Below, in pieces: positions 1-8,329 of a stretch of DNA of 64,000 bases. Both the position numbers and the translations under genes were made by a program. This stretch comes from Nocardioides alcanivorans (GTDB taxonomy: Bacteria > Actinomycetota > Actinomycetes > Propionibacteriales > Nocardioidaceae). A model generated the notes under the pieces. The model was not told the DNA's origin. It was given only the letters and a program-made list of their open reading frames with translations, and did no database searches. Position 1 is the stretch's first letter, and every line of letters begins with the position of its first letter. The DNA is taken from positions 1 to 64,000 of the forward strand of contig NZ_JAKGRW010000049.1 in the NCBI RefSeq assembly GCF_021555175.1, read 5' to 3'.

Positions 1-102
1 AACCACAAGTTCCACGCTGAGCTTCATCCAGCAGAAGCCCGGGTGAGGCACGCCGAGGCGCAGGGTCGCGGTAGGTAGCGCTCTCTCGCTCACGGTGGCC
101 AT
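1..102 (-). CDS. partial reading frame at window edge, unidentified
   Basis: An open frame runs off the left edge of the window on the minus strand, beginning at an ATG at 102-100 that follows the last recognisable residues of the short-chain dehydrogenase upstream. The visible product starts MATVSERALPTATLRLGVPH. No stop separates it from the dehydrogenase in the same frame, so it may be either a new gene or an unusually extended dehydrogenase C-terminus. I do not recognise a family from about 34 residues. Confidence 0.3.
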   Translation of the reverse strand, partial: MATVSERALPTATLRLGVPHPGFCWMKLSVELVV

Positions 103-834
103 CGAGCGGCCCATCCCTCCATCGACGAAAAGGGACTGCCCGGTGACATATCCGGCGTCCTCACTGGGTAGCCAACTGATGGCGCCGGCCATGCCGGCCG
201 GTCGTCCAAGTCGCCGCAACGGCAGGGTGCGGGCCACGCGTTCGGCAATCGAGCGCAGGCACCTTCGTCGAGCATCGGGGTGTCGATGAACCCCGGGCAG
301 ATCGCGTTGGCGCGCACTCCCCGTGGTCCCAGCTCGACCGCCAGCGAACGGGTGAGGTCAACAGGCCGCCTTGCTGGCGTCGCTACGCGATCTGTCCGGC
401 GAAGCCGGTCACCCGCGATCGAGCCACATTGACCTACGGCGGGTGTGTGGCCGGCGGCGAGCAGGTCGACCAGGTCGCTGGGCGAGCCGGAACGGCGCAC
501 GCAGGTTGATGTCGAGCACCGTGTCCCAGCGCCACGTCGTCGTGCTCGGCAAGGGAGGCCCTCACTTCGACACCGGCGTTGTTGACCAGCGCGTCCAGGC
601 CGCCGAACGCGTCCTGGCGGTGCTGGGCGATGGTCGTCGATGCCGCCGGGTCCCTCAGGTCGACCCCGACCCTGCGCTCGGGCCGTGCGCCTCGCCGGCG
701 CGGCGTACGACGTCGGGCCGGTCGACCGCAAGCACCTGCGCGCCATCGGCAAGCAGCCGCTGGGTCACCGCCGCGCCGATGCCGCCCAATGCGCCGGTGA
801 CCACGACGCGGCGCCCTGCGGGCCGGGCACTCAT
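103..834 (-). pseudogene. short-chain dehydrogenase/reductase, multiply frameshifted
   Basis: An NAD(P)-dependent SDR oxidoreductase can be pieced together from several minus-strand frames. The N-terminus has the Rossmann motif TGALGGIGAAV just after the ATG at 834. The middle has LVNNAGVEV. The C-terminus has TRSLAVELGPRGVRANAICP followed by GYVTGQSLFVDGGMG. At least five frame changes and a TAG lie between these blocks, more than homopolymer miscalls alone explain easily. It is either a true pseudogene or a poorly sequenced contig start. Its ATG overlaps the TGA of the amidohydrolase by 4 bp, so both belonged to one operon. Confidence 0.7.
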
Positions 835-1798
835 GCCGCCGCCTCTCCGCGTTCGCCCAGCAGCGGCAAGGCGTCGTGGCGCAGCCAGGCGTCGCGCACC
901 TCGGGAGCGATCGGGAGGTCTTCGGCGGCTTGGACCAGGGCGCCCGGTCCTTGGGCATGCGTCCAACTCGTCGAGCCGAAGAGCACGCGACGCTTGACCG
1001 ACCGGGAACCGTGGAAGAAGAGCGGCTCCCAGCCGGATCCGGCGGCGGCCATGGTCTGCGGGTGGTGGGAGGAGAACTCCAGGTAGACGTTCGGATGCCG
1101 CTGCAGAAGGGCGACCGCCTCCAACACCCACGGCCATCCGCCGTGCCCCAACACGATGCGCAGCTCCGGGTGACGCACGGCGATCCGGTCGATGACGTGT
1201 GGGCTGCTCACCCCCATCGACTGCGCCGCGAAGTTCTGCCCGCTATGGATCCAGACAGGCACCTCACGCTCGACGGCGGCACGCCACAACGGATCGAGAG
1301 TGGGAGCGCTCGGGTCGACTCCGTCCAGGAACGGGATGACCGACAGGCCGGCCATGGCGAGCTCGTCGAGGGCTCGTTTCGCCTCGGCGATCGCCTCCTC
1401 GGGCTCACTCAGGGAGACACCGGCCCAGGGCACGAGGCGGTCGCTGAGCGCGGCGATCTCCGCGACGTGGTCGTTCGTCGTCCCCGTTCCACATCGCCAC
1501 TGGCCGCCGTGGATCACCTGCACGATGTCGTGACGCTCGAGTTCGGCGACCCGCTCCTCGATCTCGAAACATGCGGCCATCGCTTCGGCGAGCTCATCGA
1601 TCGCGGTCTCGCGATCCGTCGTCAGTGACGCCACGATCTGTCCGGGCGTATGCCCGGTCATCGCAGCGAAGCGGGGGCGAACATCACGCCGTAGCGAGGT
1701 GCGCGCACGAGGAGGGCGCTGAGGTAGCTGCGCCACCCTTCGCGTCGCAGCACGACGTCGCACATGTCGACCACCGCGGCAGGTGGGGTAACGGGCAT
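831..1798 (-). CDS. amidohydrolase-2 family metal-dependent hydrolase (one frameshift)
   Basis: This is a TIM-barrel amidohydrolase of the amidohydrolase_2 group (ACMSD/decarboxylase-like). Visible family motifs are VWIHSGQNF, VLGHGGWPW and LFGSTSW near the C-terminus. The N-terminal segment MPVTPPAAVVDM lies in a different frame; adding one base to the G run at 1673-1677 joins it to the rest, giving about 320 residues. The usual N-terminal HxH and the Asp of the LFGSD motif are not evident (DMCDVVL and LFGSTS here), so the metal site may be altered. It shares an operon with the SDR and is divergent from a TetR gene, which probably controls it. Substrate is unknown. Confidence 0.65.
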
Positions 1799-1808
1799 CA
1801 CAGAATGC

Positions 1809-1858
1809 ATGAACGTTTGTTTACCAGTTCAGGACAGGCGAAGTCAACGAACGTTCAT
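1809..1858. promoter_or_regulatory. paired inverted repeat, probable TetR operator region
   Basis: The arms ATGAACGTTTGTT (1809-1821) and AACGAACGTTCAT (1846-1858) are inverted copies with one mismatch. The right arm contains the perfect palindrome GAACGTTC. Centres lie about 37 bp apart, in the gap between the amidohydrolase start (1798, minus) and the TetR start (1880, plus). This is the expected place for an autoregulatory TetR operator controlling both directions. Confidence 0.6.
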
Positions 1859-1879
1859 ATATTGCGCTAAGGTCGAAGC

Positions 1880-2515
1880 GTGAGGACCACGAAGACCGAC
1901 GCACGCCAGACCGACACCGCCCAACGCATCCGGCGCGTGGCCACCGAGTTGTTCTTCACCAACGGCTATCCCGCCACGTCGGTGCGCCAGATCATGCAGG
2001 CGTGCAACGTCACCGCGGCGTCGCTCTACAACCACTTCGGCTCGAAGGAGGACCTGCTCCACTCGATCCTCATGAGTTCCCTCCAGGACTCCGTGGATTC
2101 GTTGCTAGGAGCCTTCGCATCCGCCGACGACAACGCCACGGCGCAACTACGCGCACTGGTGCGCGCCATCTCGACCTTCCACTCCGAACGGCAGTTGGAG
2201 GGGCTCGTGAGCCAGACCGAGTGGCGACATCTGCCTGCCGAACGCGCGGTCGATGTCCTGGAACTGCAGAAACGAATCCGGCGGCTCTTCGAGACCTGCC
2301 TTGAGCGCGGCGTGGCCGACGGCGAGTTCTCCCTCGCCGTCGTCGGCGCCGACCCCGACATCACCGCGAAGTCGATCCTCGATCTCTGCATCAACGCCGG
2401 GAAGTGGTTCCGCACCCGCGGGCGGCTCGACGCCTCAGAGCTCGCCCGCCAGCACGTCGAGCTGGTGACGCAGATGGTCGGAGCCCAACCGGTGCCGGTG
2501 GGGACCAAGCACTGA
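1880..2515 (+). CDS. TetR/AcrR family transcriptional regulator
   Basis: This 211-residue protein has a TetR N-terminal helix-turn-helix at residues about 15-60 (FTNGYPATSVRQIMQ followed by SLYNHFGSKEDLLH) and an all-helical ligand-binding C-terminus. The GTG at 1880 is the first good start and leaves room for the operator just upstream. It is divergent from the amidohydrolase-SDR operon and is the likely repressor of that operon, responding to an unknown, probably acyl or aromatic, ligand. The family assignment is firm; the regulated target is inferred from position. Confidence 0.9.
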   Translation: MRTTKTDARQTDTAQRIRRVATELFFTNGYPATSVRQIMQACNVTAASLYNHFGSKEDLLHSILMSSLQDSVDSLLGAFASADDNATAQLRALVRAISTFHSERQLEGLVSQTEWRHLPAERAVDVLELQKRIRRLFETCLERGVADGEFSLAVVGADPDITAKSILDLCINAGKWFRTRGRLDASELARQHVELVTQMVGAQPVPVGTKH

Positions 2516-2612
2516 GGCACGGCCTTCCACGTCCTCGACCGACTCCAGCAGGAAGTCCTGGATCTCGCGTTCGCACTTCTCCACGTGGGAGGCATTCCAG
2601 TACGTTCGCCAG

Positions 2613-3529
2613 ATGAACAGCCGAGTGTCCGTGAGCCCCACCCCGTCGACCGGGTTCGATGACTTCACACTGCAGCAGGTCGACGTCGGCACGACGTCGC
2701 TGCGCGTGCGGATCGGCGGTTCCGGTCCACCGCTCGTGCTGCTCCACGGCTTCCCACAGACCCACCTGATGTGGAAGTCGGTGGCCGCGGATCTCGCCCG
2801 CGACTTCACGGTGATCGCGCCAGACCTTCGCGGCTACGGCGGAAGCCGACATCCGGGTTCCGGGGCGGACCACGCCGCCTACTCGAAGCGCGCCATGGCG
2901 ACCGACGTCGTCGCACTGGCCCGGCGCCTCGGTTTCGAGCGCTTCGGGCTGGTCGGCCATGATCGCGGCGCCCGTGTCGCCTACCGGGCCGCACTGGATC
3001 ATCCCGAGATCGTGGAGCGGCTGTGTGTTCTCGACATCGTGCCGACCAGCGACATGTATGCCCGGATGGACGCCGAGATGGCCCTGCGGATCTGGAACTG
3101 GACCTTCCTCCCCAGCGGGCACCACTGCCCGAATCCTGGATCAATGCAGATCCGCAAGCGTTCCTCGAGAGGGTCGGCGCCGTGAACCCGGCCTACGTCG
3201 ATGCGGAAGCACGCGCCGACTACCTGGCGGCAGCGAGCGACCCAGCCGTCGTCCACGCGATGTGCGAGGACTACCGCGCCGGCGCCGGGTTCGACTGGTC
3301 CCTGGACGCGGCCGACCGCGGACGTCGCTCGATCACCTGCCCGACACTGGTGCTCTGGGGTGAGCACGGAGCGCTCTCTCCCTGGTTCGACGTGCTGGAG
3401 ACCTGGCACGTGTGGGCCGAGGACCTGCACGGCTGGCAGATCGCGGACAGCGGACACTTCTTCCCGGAGGAGAGGCCAGCGGAGACGTCGGCCGCACTGC
3501 GGGAGTTCTTCCGGCCCGGGTCGGCCTGA
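2613..3529 (+). CDS. alpha/beta hydrolase, haloacetate dehalogenase-like (one frameshift)
   Basis: The protein has the fold and motifs of the fluoroacetate/haloacetate dehalogenase branch of alpha/beta hydrolases. These are the oxyanion-hole segment LLHGFPQTHLMW, carboxylate-binding arginines in APDLRGYGGS, the aspartate nucleophile in GHDRGARV, and the catalytic His in DSGHFFPEE. The frame changes at the four-C run 3110-3113; one extra C gives WTFLPQRAPLPESW and an intact protein of about 305 residues, the normal family length. It stands alone on the plus strand after tetR. Activity on C-halogen bonds is inferred from the family; an epoxide hydrolase role is the main alternative. Confidence 0.75.
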
Positions 3530-3712
3530 GACCTCGTGGCAGCAGGCCACTCACGACGTACGTGGCAGCCCAGCGCCCGAGAATGACCGCCAGGGCGTCA
3601 TGGCTCGCCGTGGTGTCCCCCATTGCCGTCCTCAGGTGTCGCTTCGATCGACCGCTCGGCCCGTCAACTCCAGCAGCCGCGCCCTCGGTCACCCATCTCC
3701 CAACATGACCAC

Positions 3713-4362
3713 ATGTCGAACCGGACCACACCACGAGCTTTCGCTGAGGCGGGTCGGCGCGACACACGCCAGCGACGGACACTCCGAGAGCTTCTCGCCA
3801 ACACCGACTCCTTCATGAGCGCGCAGCAACTCCATGACGAACCGCGCGCCAACGGAGACAAGGTCGCCTTGGCCACGATCTACCACACTCTGCAGGCGAT
3901 GCATGAGGCCAGCAAGGTGGAATGGTTCACCCTCGACTGGAACGCCCAACGGCTCGCCGTGTTCGATCACGATGTCGACGCGATCATCCGCACCCATGCC
4001 AGAGACCGGAAGGTCGCGCCATGGTTCGAAGACACCGCCGAGGCCTTCGAGGAGATCGGTGAGGTGGACCTGGCGATCGATTGAGCCAAGCGGGCCACCG
4101 ACTTCGGTCCAGGCCATCAGTCCCAGAAGGCAGCGGACTACCGGTGTCGCCTCCTCGAAGAGCATCGACCCGACCAAGCGCTCGGAGCACGGCTGTTCGT
4201 GTTCCAGAAGTGGCCCTCATCCACGACGGGGGCTCGGTTGCACAAGGCCGCCGGCAAAGCCTGGCCCGACTACCGCGACGACGTGATCGCCACCTTGACG
4301 GCGAGTCCGAGCGACGCCGTCCTCTTCGCACTCCACACGCTGAAAGAGCCTGAGTTCGCCTG
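3713..4362 (+). pseudogene. chimeric remnant: Fur-type N-terminus joined to an unrelated C-terminal segment
   Basis: Residues about 18-70 from the ATG at 3713 match the winged-helix N-terminus of Fur/Zur regulators (RQRRTLRELL, SAQQLHDE, VALATIYHTLQAM). After VEW the similarity stops. The frame continues as an unrelated acidic segment (WFEDTAEAFEEIGEVDLAID) that runs past a TGA at 4082-4084 into GHQSQKAADYRCRLLEEHRP. That second part resembles the C-terminus of a large uncharacterised actinobacterial protein in which the TGA would be a tryptophan codon. The zinc-binding dimerisation domain of Fur is absent. The left end of the IS3 element cuts the remnant off at 4362. Confidence 0.55.
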
Positions 4363-4386
4363 TGACCTGTAATCGGTTTCCCGGAC
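4363..4386 (+). repeat. left terminal inverted repeat of the IS3 element
   Basis: This 24-bp sequence starts TGACCTGTAATCGG and ends CCCGGAC. It is perfectly complementary to 7013-7036. Confidence 0.95.
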
Positions 4387-4424
4387 ACCGAAGTTGAGGC
4401 GATGATCGTCTCGGAGAGGAGTCC

Positions 4425-4715
4425 GTTACGCCGGCACCCAAGGACCCGGAGTTCCGTCGTCGTGCAGTCGAGCTGGCCCGGTTGCGGGAGAAGCCGATTG
4501 CACAGATCGCGAGAGATCTGGGGATCGCTGAATCGGGTTTGCGTCGCTGGATGGCTCAGGCCGACGTCGACGAGGGCAAACGAGAGGGGCTCTCGAGTGA
4601 TGAGCGGGCCGAACTGGTCCGCTTGCGTCGGGAGAACCGCACCCAGGCCATGGAGATCGAGATCTTGAAGCGGGCGAGTGCCTACTTCGCCCGGGAGAAC
4701 GTGCTCGGAAAATAG
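4425..4715 (+). CDS. IS3-family transposase OrfA
   Basis: OrfA is the DNA-binding helix-turn-helix half of the IS3 transposase (AQIARDLGIAESGLRRWM), followed by a leucine-zipper-like segment (ELVRLRRENRTQAMEIEILK) ending AYFARENVLGK. The full protein appears to start near 4425 after a GAGAGGAG ribosome-binding site. The codon there is GTT, however, so the start is uncertain; the first internal ATG is 4482. It ends TAG at 4713-4715. An A-rich slippery sequence (GGAAAAT, 4707-4713) is placed for -1 frameshifting into OrfB, as in other IS3 members. Confidence 0.85.
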   Translation, partial: VTPAPKDPEFRRRAVELARLREKPIAQIARDLGIAESGLRRWMAQADVDEGKREGLSSDERAELVRLRRENRTQAMEIEILKRASAYFARENVLGK

Positions 4716-5377
4716 GTTTCCGGCTCGTTCGTGAGCTTGCCGCCGAGGGGTTCCCTGTGGCGGTGACGTGCCGGGTCCTGGGTGTCTCGACGTCGGGCTA
4801 CTACGAGTGGGCCAGACGTCCGCCGTCGAAGCGCGATGTCGAGGACGCCTACCTGCTCGACGTGATCATCGAGGTCCATGCCGCTGCCCGGGCCACCTAC
4901 GGGGTGCGGCGGGTGCATGCCGAGCTGGTGCTGGGCCGCTCCCACCAGGTTGGTCGCCGTCGCATCGCCAAGCTGATGCGCTGCCACGGCCTGTCCGGTG
5001 TCCACCGCCGCCGCTGGCGCCACCAGCAGCGGTCTGAGGCGACGTGGCCCGACCACGTGCAACGTCAGTTCACCGCTGAGCATCCGGACCGGTTGTGGGT
5101 CACCGACATCACCCAGCACCGCACCAGTGAGGGCTGGGTCTACTGCGCCGCAGTCCTCGACGTGTACTCCCGCCGGGTCGTGGGCTGGTCGATCGCCGAC
5201 CACCTGCGCACCGAACTGGTCGTGGACGCCCTCGAGATGGCCAGGCTGCGGCGCAAGCCGGTCGGTACGATCCTGCACTCGGACCGCGGCACCCAGTACA
5301 CCTCTTGGCTCTTCGGCCACCGCTTGCGCGAGGCCGGTCTGCTGGGGTCGATGGGCAAGGTCGCCTGCGCCTACGAC
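4715..5377 (+). pseudogene. IS3-family transposase OrfB, N-terminal part (interrupted)
   Basis: The frame entered by the -1 shift encodes KIGFRLVRELAAEGFPVAV and then the HTH_21 and rve integrase-core regions. The first catalytic Asp is in WVTDITQHR and the second in LHSDRGTQYTS. An internal GTG at 4757 is an alternative start. The frame is intact up to CAYD at 5377, where the nested IS110 begins. The continuation lies at 6793-6996. The transposase should be inactive while the insertion remains. Confidence 0.9.
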
Positions 5378-5384
5378 TGCGAGC

Positions 5385-5560
5385 ATCGTGTCTGCGCCAC
5401 CACCTGGGGTCTGACCCTTGTTACGACCGGCCCCGCTGGGTGCCCTCGCGTTGACGTGTCGGCCCCGGGTGGTGGCGTGCACCTGGCTGCTGGCCGGGTG
5501 GGCAGTGACCTGATAGGAGCCTGACTCGACCAGGGCCTCATCGCAGTCCTGTCCGCCCAC
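5385..5560 (+). ncRNA. candidate bridge RNA of IS110 copy 1
   Basis: IS110 elements with a long noncoding left end are known to transcribe a bridge RNA whose two internal loops pair with target and donor DNA. In this copy TACGAC (5422-5427) equals the left target flank (5372-5377). GCGTTG (5448-5453) is the reverse complement of the right flank CAACGC (6792-6797). Further on, ATAGGAGC (5513-5520) equals the right element end (6782-6789), and TCGCAG (5541-5546) is complementary to the left element end (5377-5382). The order target loop then donor loop matches the described architecture. The RNA ends are approximate. Confidence 0.65.
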
Positions 5561-5620
5561 TCCGGCCAGCTGAGCCATGGACAGCCCACCCGGAGATGCG
5601 AGAGAGGAACCCATAGCCCG

Positions 5621-6766
5621 ATGCCCAGCATGCAGCTTCGCCGCGACGATGTCATCGTCGGTGTCGACACCCACAAGGACAACCACGTAGCTGTCGCGAT
5701 CGACGGCCTCGGCGGCCGACTCGGCGACATCGTCGTGCCCACCACCATCGCCGGGTTCGAGGAACTCCTCGCGTTCTGCCTGGCCTTCGTCGGGTCCGCC
5801 GGTCGACTGGTCGGGTTCGGCATCGAGGGAACCGGCTCCTACGGCATCGGGCTGGCCCGCTACCTACGCCGCCACGGCCACGACGTCCACGAGATCGCCC
5901 GGCCAGCACGGGCTGCGGAACGCCGACTTGCGGGCAAGAACGACACTATCGACGCCGAACATGCTGCACGGCAGTTGCTGGCCGGCCAGGGACTGGCCAC
6001 GCCCAAGAACGCCGACGGGGCAGTCGAGACGATCAGGCTGGTCAAGATCGCCTACGACGGCGCCGTCCAGGCCCGCACCACCGCCATGATCACGCTCAAG
6101 GCGACCCTTGCTACCGGCAGCGAAGCGCTGCGGGCAGAGCTGGAGAAACTCACCGACCACAAGCTCATCACCGCATGCGCTGCGCTCGACGGACCGGCAC
6201 CGCTTCCGCCCGTGCGCCGTGGTGCACCGGCCGTCGTTGTTCCTGCGGACCCAGACTCCGCGATGCGGCACGTGCTGTCCTCGATGGCCAAGCGTTGGTT
6301 GTCGCTGCACGAGGAGGCCAAGGCTCACGCCGCGTCGATGAAGGCGCTCACCGCGGCCGCCGCGCCCCAGCTCGTCGAGGCCGTCGGCGTCGGCTACGAC
6401 ACCGCGGCGCAGATGCTCATCACCGCCGGCGACAACGCCAACCGGATCAAGTCCGAGGCCGCGTTCGCGAAGATGTGCGGCGCTTGCCCGATCCCAGCCG
6501 GATCCGGGAAGACGAACAGTCGGCACCGTCTGTATCGCGGCGGGAACCGCCAGGCCAACGCTGCGCTGTATCGCGTGGTGATCGTGCGCATGCGATGGCA
6601 CCAGCCGACCATCGACTACGTGGCCCGTCGCACCGCCGAGGGGATGTCGAAGCGGGAGATCATCCGCTGCCTCAAGCGCTACCTCGCTCGCGAACTCTTC
6701 CGGCTCCTTCCAGCACCAGACGCCATCACCAACCCCGGCGGCGAGGATCTCGAAATGGCCGCCTGA
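5621..6766 (+). CDS. IS110-family transposase (DEDD, copy 1)
   Basis: This 381-residue recombinase has the N-terminal RuvC-like DEDD domain (GVDTHKDNHVAVA, GIEGTGSYGIGLAR, NDTIDAEHAARQL). Its C-terminal Transposase_20 domain contains the helix-hairpin region VEAVGVGYDTAAQML and the catalytic-serine segment IPAGSGKTNSRHRL. All expected blocks are present and the frame is open throughout, so the enzyme should be functional. It catalyses RNA-guided excision and integration through a circular intermediate. The sequence AGAGAGGAACCC upstream of the start region is a plausible ribosome-binding site. Confidence 0.95.
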   Translation: MPSMQLRRDDVIVGVDTHKDNHVAVAIDGLGGRLGDIVVPTTIAGFEELLAFCLAFVGSAGRLVGFGIEGTGSYGIGLARYLRRHGHDVHEIARPARAAERRLAGKNDTIDAEHAARQLLAGQGLATPKNADGAVETIRLVKIAYDGAVQARTTAMITLKATLATGSEALRAELEKLTDHKLITACAALDGPAPLPPVRRGAPAVVVPADPDSAMRHVLSSMAKRWLSLHEEAKAHAASMKALTAAAAPQLVEAVGVGYDTAAQMLITAGDNANRIKSEAAFAKMCGACPIPAGSGKTNSRHRLYRGGNRQANAALYRVVIVRMRWHQPTIDYVARRTAEGMSKREIIRCLKRYLARELFRLLPAPDAITNPGGEDLEMAA

Positions 6767-6792
6767 TCGACTTGACGATCTATAGGAGCATC

Positions 6793-6996
6793 AACGCACT
6801 CATGGAGTCGTTCTGGGGATCGATGCAGATCGAACTGTTGGACCGCCGCTACTGGACCACACGAGCCGAGCTCGCGAACGCGATGTTCGAGTGGATCGAG
6901 GCCTTCTACAACCCCGTCCGACGCCACTCCGGACTCGGCTACAGGTCACCCGTCGAGTTCGAACGCCTTCACACCGCCGCCCAACCAGCGGCATGA
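6793..6996 (+). pseudogene. IS3-family transposase OrfB, C-terminal part
   Basis: This segment resumes the integrase core exactly where 5377 stopped, giving YD|NALMESFWGSMQIELL with the third catalytic residue (Glu of MESF). It ends with the conserved RRHSGLGYRSPVEFE tail and TGA at 6994-6996. Joining GAC (5375-5377) to AAC (6793-6795) restores the DN pair of the family motif. Confidence 0.9.
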
Positions 6997-7012
6997 TCAC
7001 CACACCAAAACC

Positions 7013-7036
7013 GTCCGGGAAACCGATTACAGGTCA
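7013..7036 (-). repeat. right terminal inverted repeat of the IS3 element
   Basis: This is the perfect 24-bp reverse complement of 4363-4386. It ends in CA at 7036, fixing the right boundary. Confidence 0.95.
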
Positions 7037-7304
7037 GGTTCTTCGCGGTGAGCGTCTTGCTCGCACTTGCTTCTGTGGGGTACGGGATCCGCGCGGAGGA
7101 GCAGGCGTCGACGACAGGTGTGACACCACAGAACGGCGGGAACGGGACCGAGACGTAAGCCGGACCACCGACGTAGCGACTGCTTTGTGGATCGACTGGT
7201 CTGCGCGTCTGATCTGACGACCTTTCGCTGCTCAGTCGGTGCGTCATTCTGGGTGAATTGACGCGTCACTCCACCACCATGCCCATCGAACATCTGGTCC
7301 TGCG
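7037..7304. other. intergenic remnant, small hydrophobic C-terminus
   Basis: Directly right of the IS3 element, an open plus-strand frame from 7039 to TAA at 7156-7158 reads FFAVSVLLALASVGYGIRAE and then a short hydrophilic tail. It resembles the end of a one-span membrane protein whose start was lost at the IS boundary. The rest, up to 7304, shows no gene that I can support. Confidence 0.3.
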
Positions 7305-7856
7305 TCAGGGGCGAAGCGCCGCTGCCGATTCAACGAGGCCGTCGCGGTCGAGCATGGCGAGGACGTCAGTGAAGGTCGCGGGCGGGTTGTGGCGGGAGTC
7401 TGCGATCCGTTGAACTGCTCCGTAGACCGTCTCACGGCTGAGATCGATCTGATCGAGGACAAAGCCGTCTGGCGACTTGGCCTCCATGTCCCATGGTTCG
7501 AGCGCGCTAGGCGGGAAGTCTTTGAGGTTGTTGGTGACGATGACTTGGGCGCGAGCCTTGATCGCGGCGGCGAGCACGTGCCGGTCGTCGAGGTCGGGCA
7601 GCTCGAGCGCGTCGATCAGCGGCTCGTAGCCGGCGACGAGGCAGTCGCGGACCGCCTTGTTCATCAGGCTGCGGGTGCGGGCCAGCTTCTGCGGGTCGAG
7701 ATCGGGACGGTTCGCGAGTAGGTTGCGAAACACCTCGTTGAGGATCTGGTCGGTCCACTTCGCTTGAACGAGACCGGCTTGAGCGATGCGGATCAGCAGG
7801 TCGCGGAGCGTGCTCGGATAGAGCACGTTGGCGTCGTACAGGACGACGAAGGCCAC
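7305..7856 (-). CDS. PIN-domain toxin (VapC-like ribonuclease)
   Basis: This 183-residue PIN domain protein has the first acidic residue in VVLYDANVLYPS (Asp8), later conserved acids in ELPDLDDRHVLAAAI, and the strand IVTNNLKDFPPSAL. It is longer than classical VapC and fits the larger PIN group that pairs with excisionase-like antitoxins. The family cleaves RNA, often tRNA, and is neutralised by the partner. The start is GTG at 7856, one base from the TGA of the upstream antitoxin, so translation is coupled. Confidence 0.85.
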   Translation of the reverse strand: MAFVVLYDANVLYPSTLRDLLIRIAQAGLVQAKWTDQILNEVFRNLLANRPDLDPQKLARTRSLMNKAVRDCLVAGYEPLIDALELPDLDDRHVLAAAIKARAQVIVTNNLKDFPPSALEPWDMEAKSPDGFVLDQIDLSRETVYGAVQRIADSRHNPPATFTDVLAMLDRDGLVESAAALRP

Positions 7857-7857
7857 C

Positions 7858-8313
7858 TCAGAGCAGGCCCATCTCTTGGTTGAGCCGGGTGAGCTCGTCC
7901 GCGACCTCGCGGCGCTCTTGGTCGTCGCGGGCCATGTAGGCCATCAGGGACTGGGCCTTGATCCGGCGGTGCTTGCCGACCCTGCGGTACTCAATGTCCC
8001 CGTGGTCGAGCAGGCCGATCAGGAACGGTCGGCTGACATTGAGCAGCTCGGCTGCCTGCTGCGTGGTGAGCTCGGCGTGGTCAGGCACGACCGAGACGCC
8101 CTGGCCGGCCGCCATGTGCGCGAGCACCCGAGCAAGCAGTTCGACCGCGCCCCGCGGCACGACAAGGGGTTCTCCGGGGTCGTCGGCGACGACAAGCCGG
8201 ATCGCACTCTCGGCGTGGGTGGCGAGGTAGTCCTTGACGTGCGGCAGCGCTTCGACGGCGGCGGCGATGTCGGCCTCGTCGGGCTGGACGGGCGTGAGTG
8301 CCAAAGCGGTCAT
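7858..8313 (-). CDS. antitoxin with excisionase-type helix-turn-helix
   Basis: This 151-residue protein carries a MerR/excisionase-type DNA-binding domain at about 80-115 (LTTQQAAELLNVSRPFLIGL then GKHRRI). Its C-terminal helix is rich in charged residues (RDDQERREVADELTRLNQEM) and probably wraps the toxin. The ATG at 8313 is preceded by GGAAGGAGCC, which decides the start even though the frame stays open further upstream. It should bind its own promoter and neutralise the PIN protein encoded immediately downstream. Confidence 0.8.
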   Translation of the reverse strand: MTALALTPVQPDEADIAAAVEALPHVKDYLATHAESAIRLVVADDPGEPLVVPRGAVELLARVLAHMAAGQGVSVVPDHAELTTQQAAELLNVSRPFLIGLLDHGDIEYRRVGKHRRIKAQSLMAYMARDDQERREVADELTRLNQEMGLL

Positions 8314-8329
8314 GGCGGCTCCTTCCTCA

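Larger units (their letters stand above)
5378..6792 (+). mobile_element. IS110-family insertion sequence (copy 1), nested in IS3 orfB
   Basis: The element runs from TGCGAG at 5378 to GGAGCATC at 6792; one C is shared with the target, so ends could each shift by one base. It has no terminal inverted repeats, an intact transposase at 5621-6766 and about 240 bp of noncoding left end. The ends and noncoding region are closely similar to those of the copy at 15434-16791, which confirms the boundaries. It is inserted codirectionally with the host transposase gene. Confidence 0.9.
4363..7036 (+). mobile_element. IS3-family insertion sequence carrying a nested IS110
   Basis: The element is bounded by a 24-bp perfect terminal inverted repeat (4363-4386 and 7013-7036) beginning TG and ending CA, as is normal for IS3. 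It encodes orfA and orfB with a -1 frameshift arrangement. The orfB gene is split at 5377/6793 by an IS110-family element. Removing the nested element restores an IS of about 1.26 kb, the usual size. No matching 3-4 bp target duplication is seen (CTG left, GGT right), so flanking DNA has probably been deleted or rearranged. Confidence 0.9.

Noticed and set aside
4360..7039. 3-bp target duplication of the IS3 element
   Set aside because: The flanking triplets CTG and GGT do not match, and the flanking coding remnants are from different genes.
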